From positions 1-23,113 of the forward strand of contig JANZKD010000009.1 of the NCBI GenBank assembly GCA_025061245.1: a DNA stretch of 23,113 nt, in the 5' to 3' direction. The translations under genes and the position numbers were made by a program. The notes beneath the pieces were generated by a model. It was not told the origin of the DNA. It saw only the letters and a program-made list of their open reading frames with translations, and made no database searches. The stretch comes from Candidatus Culexmicrobium profundum. Lineage in GTDB: Archaea; Thermoproteota; Methanomethylicia; Culexarchaeales; Culexmicrobiaceae. Positions 22,759-23,113 of the stretch are shown here, piece after piece (the stretch's first letter is position 1; each line of letters starts with the position of its first letter).

Positions 22759-22766
22759 TTTAAATT
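22759..22766 (+). promoter_or_regulatory. Candidate TATA box upstream of the DUF2095-like gene
   Basis: TTTAAATT lies in the 57-base gap after the radical SAM gene and predicts a transcription start near 22786-22790, leaving GGATGGGG (22789-22796) just before the TTG at 22802. The region is AT-rich, so the match is moderate. Confidence 0.4.
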
Positions 22767-22801
22767 GTATCTCGTGTATTATATGCTTGGATGGGGCTTC
22801 A

Positions 22802-23113
22802 TTGAGTGCTGATTGGAATACTTTAAAGAAGTACTTTCCTAACCTAGCTAGGGAAATTGAGGAGAAGCAAACAGTCTCCATCCCAATTAGTGGTTTTAGA
22901 TCTGATTCTGAAGCTGGGGAGCGTATTGCATCTAAGTCTCCCTCTGAAAGGACGCCTAAGTTTTGGGGTTATACTCCTGATGTGATCGATTTTATTAGGC
23001 GATGTGACAATGAAGTGCAGGCTCTTGAGATAATAGAGTTTTTGGAGAAGCGTGGAGAGATATCGCATATGTATGCAAGTAAGCTTAAGAGACAATTGAA
23101 GGAGAAAGGTGTT
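22802..23113 (+). CDS. DUF2095-like archaeal protein, 5' part, cut by window end
   Basis: An open frame starting at TTG 22802 runs to the last base, giving 104 residues with no stop. It begins LSADWNTLKKYFPNLAREIEE and continues to a conserved-looking block, FWGYTPDVIDFIRRC, EVQALEIIEFLEKRGEI, and SKLKRQLKEKG, which I recognise as resembling archaeal DUF2095 proteins of unknown function. GGATGGGG five bases upstream supports the start. The protein is highly charged, mostly helical, and has no signal peptide or membrane segment in the visible part. The opposite strand is also open over this stretch but looks like a shadow, with low-complexity composition and no ribosome site. Confidence 0.75.
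   Translation, partial: MSADWNTLKKYFPNLAREIEEKQTVSIPISGFRSDSEAGERIASKSPSERTPKFWGYTPDVIDFIRRCDNEVQALEIIEFLEKRGEISHMYASKLKRQLKEKGV

Noticed and set aside
22844..23095. An 83-codon minus-strand frame at the window end
   Set aside because: The plus-strand frame here has a promoter candidate, ribosome site and DUF2095-like motifs; the minus frame has none.
1..23113. tRNA genes, rRNA, insertion sequences, CRISPR arrays, replication origin
   Set aside because: All intergenic gaps are short (the longest is about 70 bases) and contain only promoter-like AT-rich stretches and ribosome sites; no repeats with regular spacing or transposase genes were seen.

Overview
The window is a compact stretch of archaeal chromosome. 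Every gene family is archaeal or archaeal-eukaryotic: aIF5B, aIF2 gamma, Rpo7/RpoE', Spt4, ribosomal proteins S2, S3ae, S6e, S15, S24e, S28e, L7Ae and L24e, KEOPS subunits, and isopentenyl phosphate kinase. The coding strand is AT-rich with a strong preference for T and G. Start codons are often TTG or GTG, preceded by clear GGAGG/GGTG Shine-Dalgarno motifs, and TATA boxes appear in several of the short gaps. Gene content and order suggest a TACK-type (Thermoproteota-like) archaeon; this is inference, and a phylum cannot be named from the window. All 31 recognised genes lie on the + strand, none of the gaps reaches 100 bases, and there are no tRNA genes, mobile elements or CRISPR arrays.

Region 1 (1-6040): the end of enolase, ribosomal protein S2 and Memo lead into a lipid-precursor operon of mevalonate kinase, isopentenyl phosphate kinase, type II IPP isomerase and a short-chain prenyl diphosphate synthase. 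The kinase pair points to the archaeal mevalonate pathway, in which isopentenyl phosphate is phosphorylated to IPP, isomerised to DMAPP and condensed to (probably) GGPP for ether lipids. The intermediate steps from mevalonate phosphate to isopentenyl phosphate are not in this window.

Region 2 (6052-8311): a DUF2118 protein of unknown function overlaps glutamyl-tRNA synthetase.

Region 3 (8321-14543): the translation and transcription core. L7Ae, S28e, L24e, NDP kinase, aIF5B, S6e, aIF2 gamma, a Fcf1/Utp24-like PIN protein, RNA polymerase subunit Rpo7 and Spt4 follow with small gaps or overlaps.

Region 4 (14524-20553): GTP-dependent dephospho-CoA kinase, S24e, KEOPS subunits Kae1 and Bud32, XTP/dITP pyrophosphatase, S15, a DHH/RecJ-like nuclease, KEOPS subunit Pcc1 and S3ae. 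Three KEOPS components (for tRNA t6A synthesis) are thus interleaved with small-subunit ribosomal proteins.

Region 5 (20571-23113): three genes without a firm function: a conserved archaeal nucleotidyltransferase, a radical SAM protein that may be translated from a leaderless mRNA, and the start of a DUF2095-like gene cut by the window edge.

The window is mainly conserved housekeeping DNA, and I see no convincing new defence or mobile system. The points most worth a second look are the aberrant codon use and inverted repeat inside the S28e gene, the missing S27ae between S24e and Kae1, the basic tail on L7Ae, and the uncharacterised genes embedded in conserved operons (Memo, DUF2118, nucleotidyltransferase, radical SAM, DUF2095).
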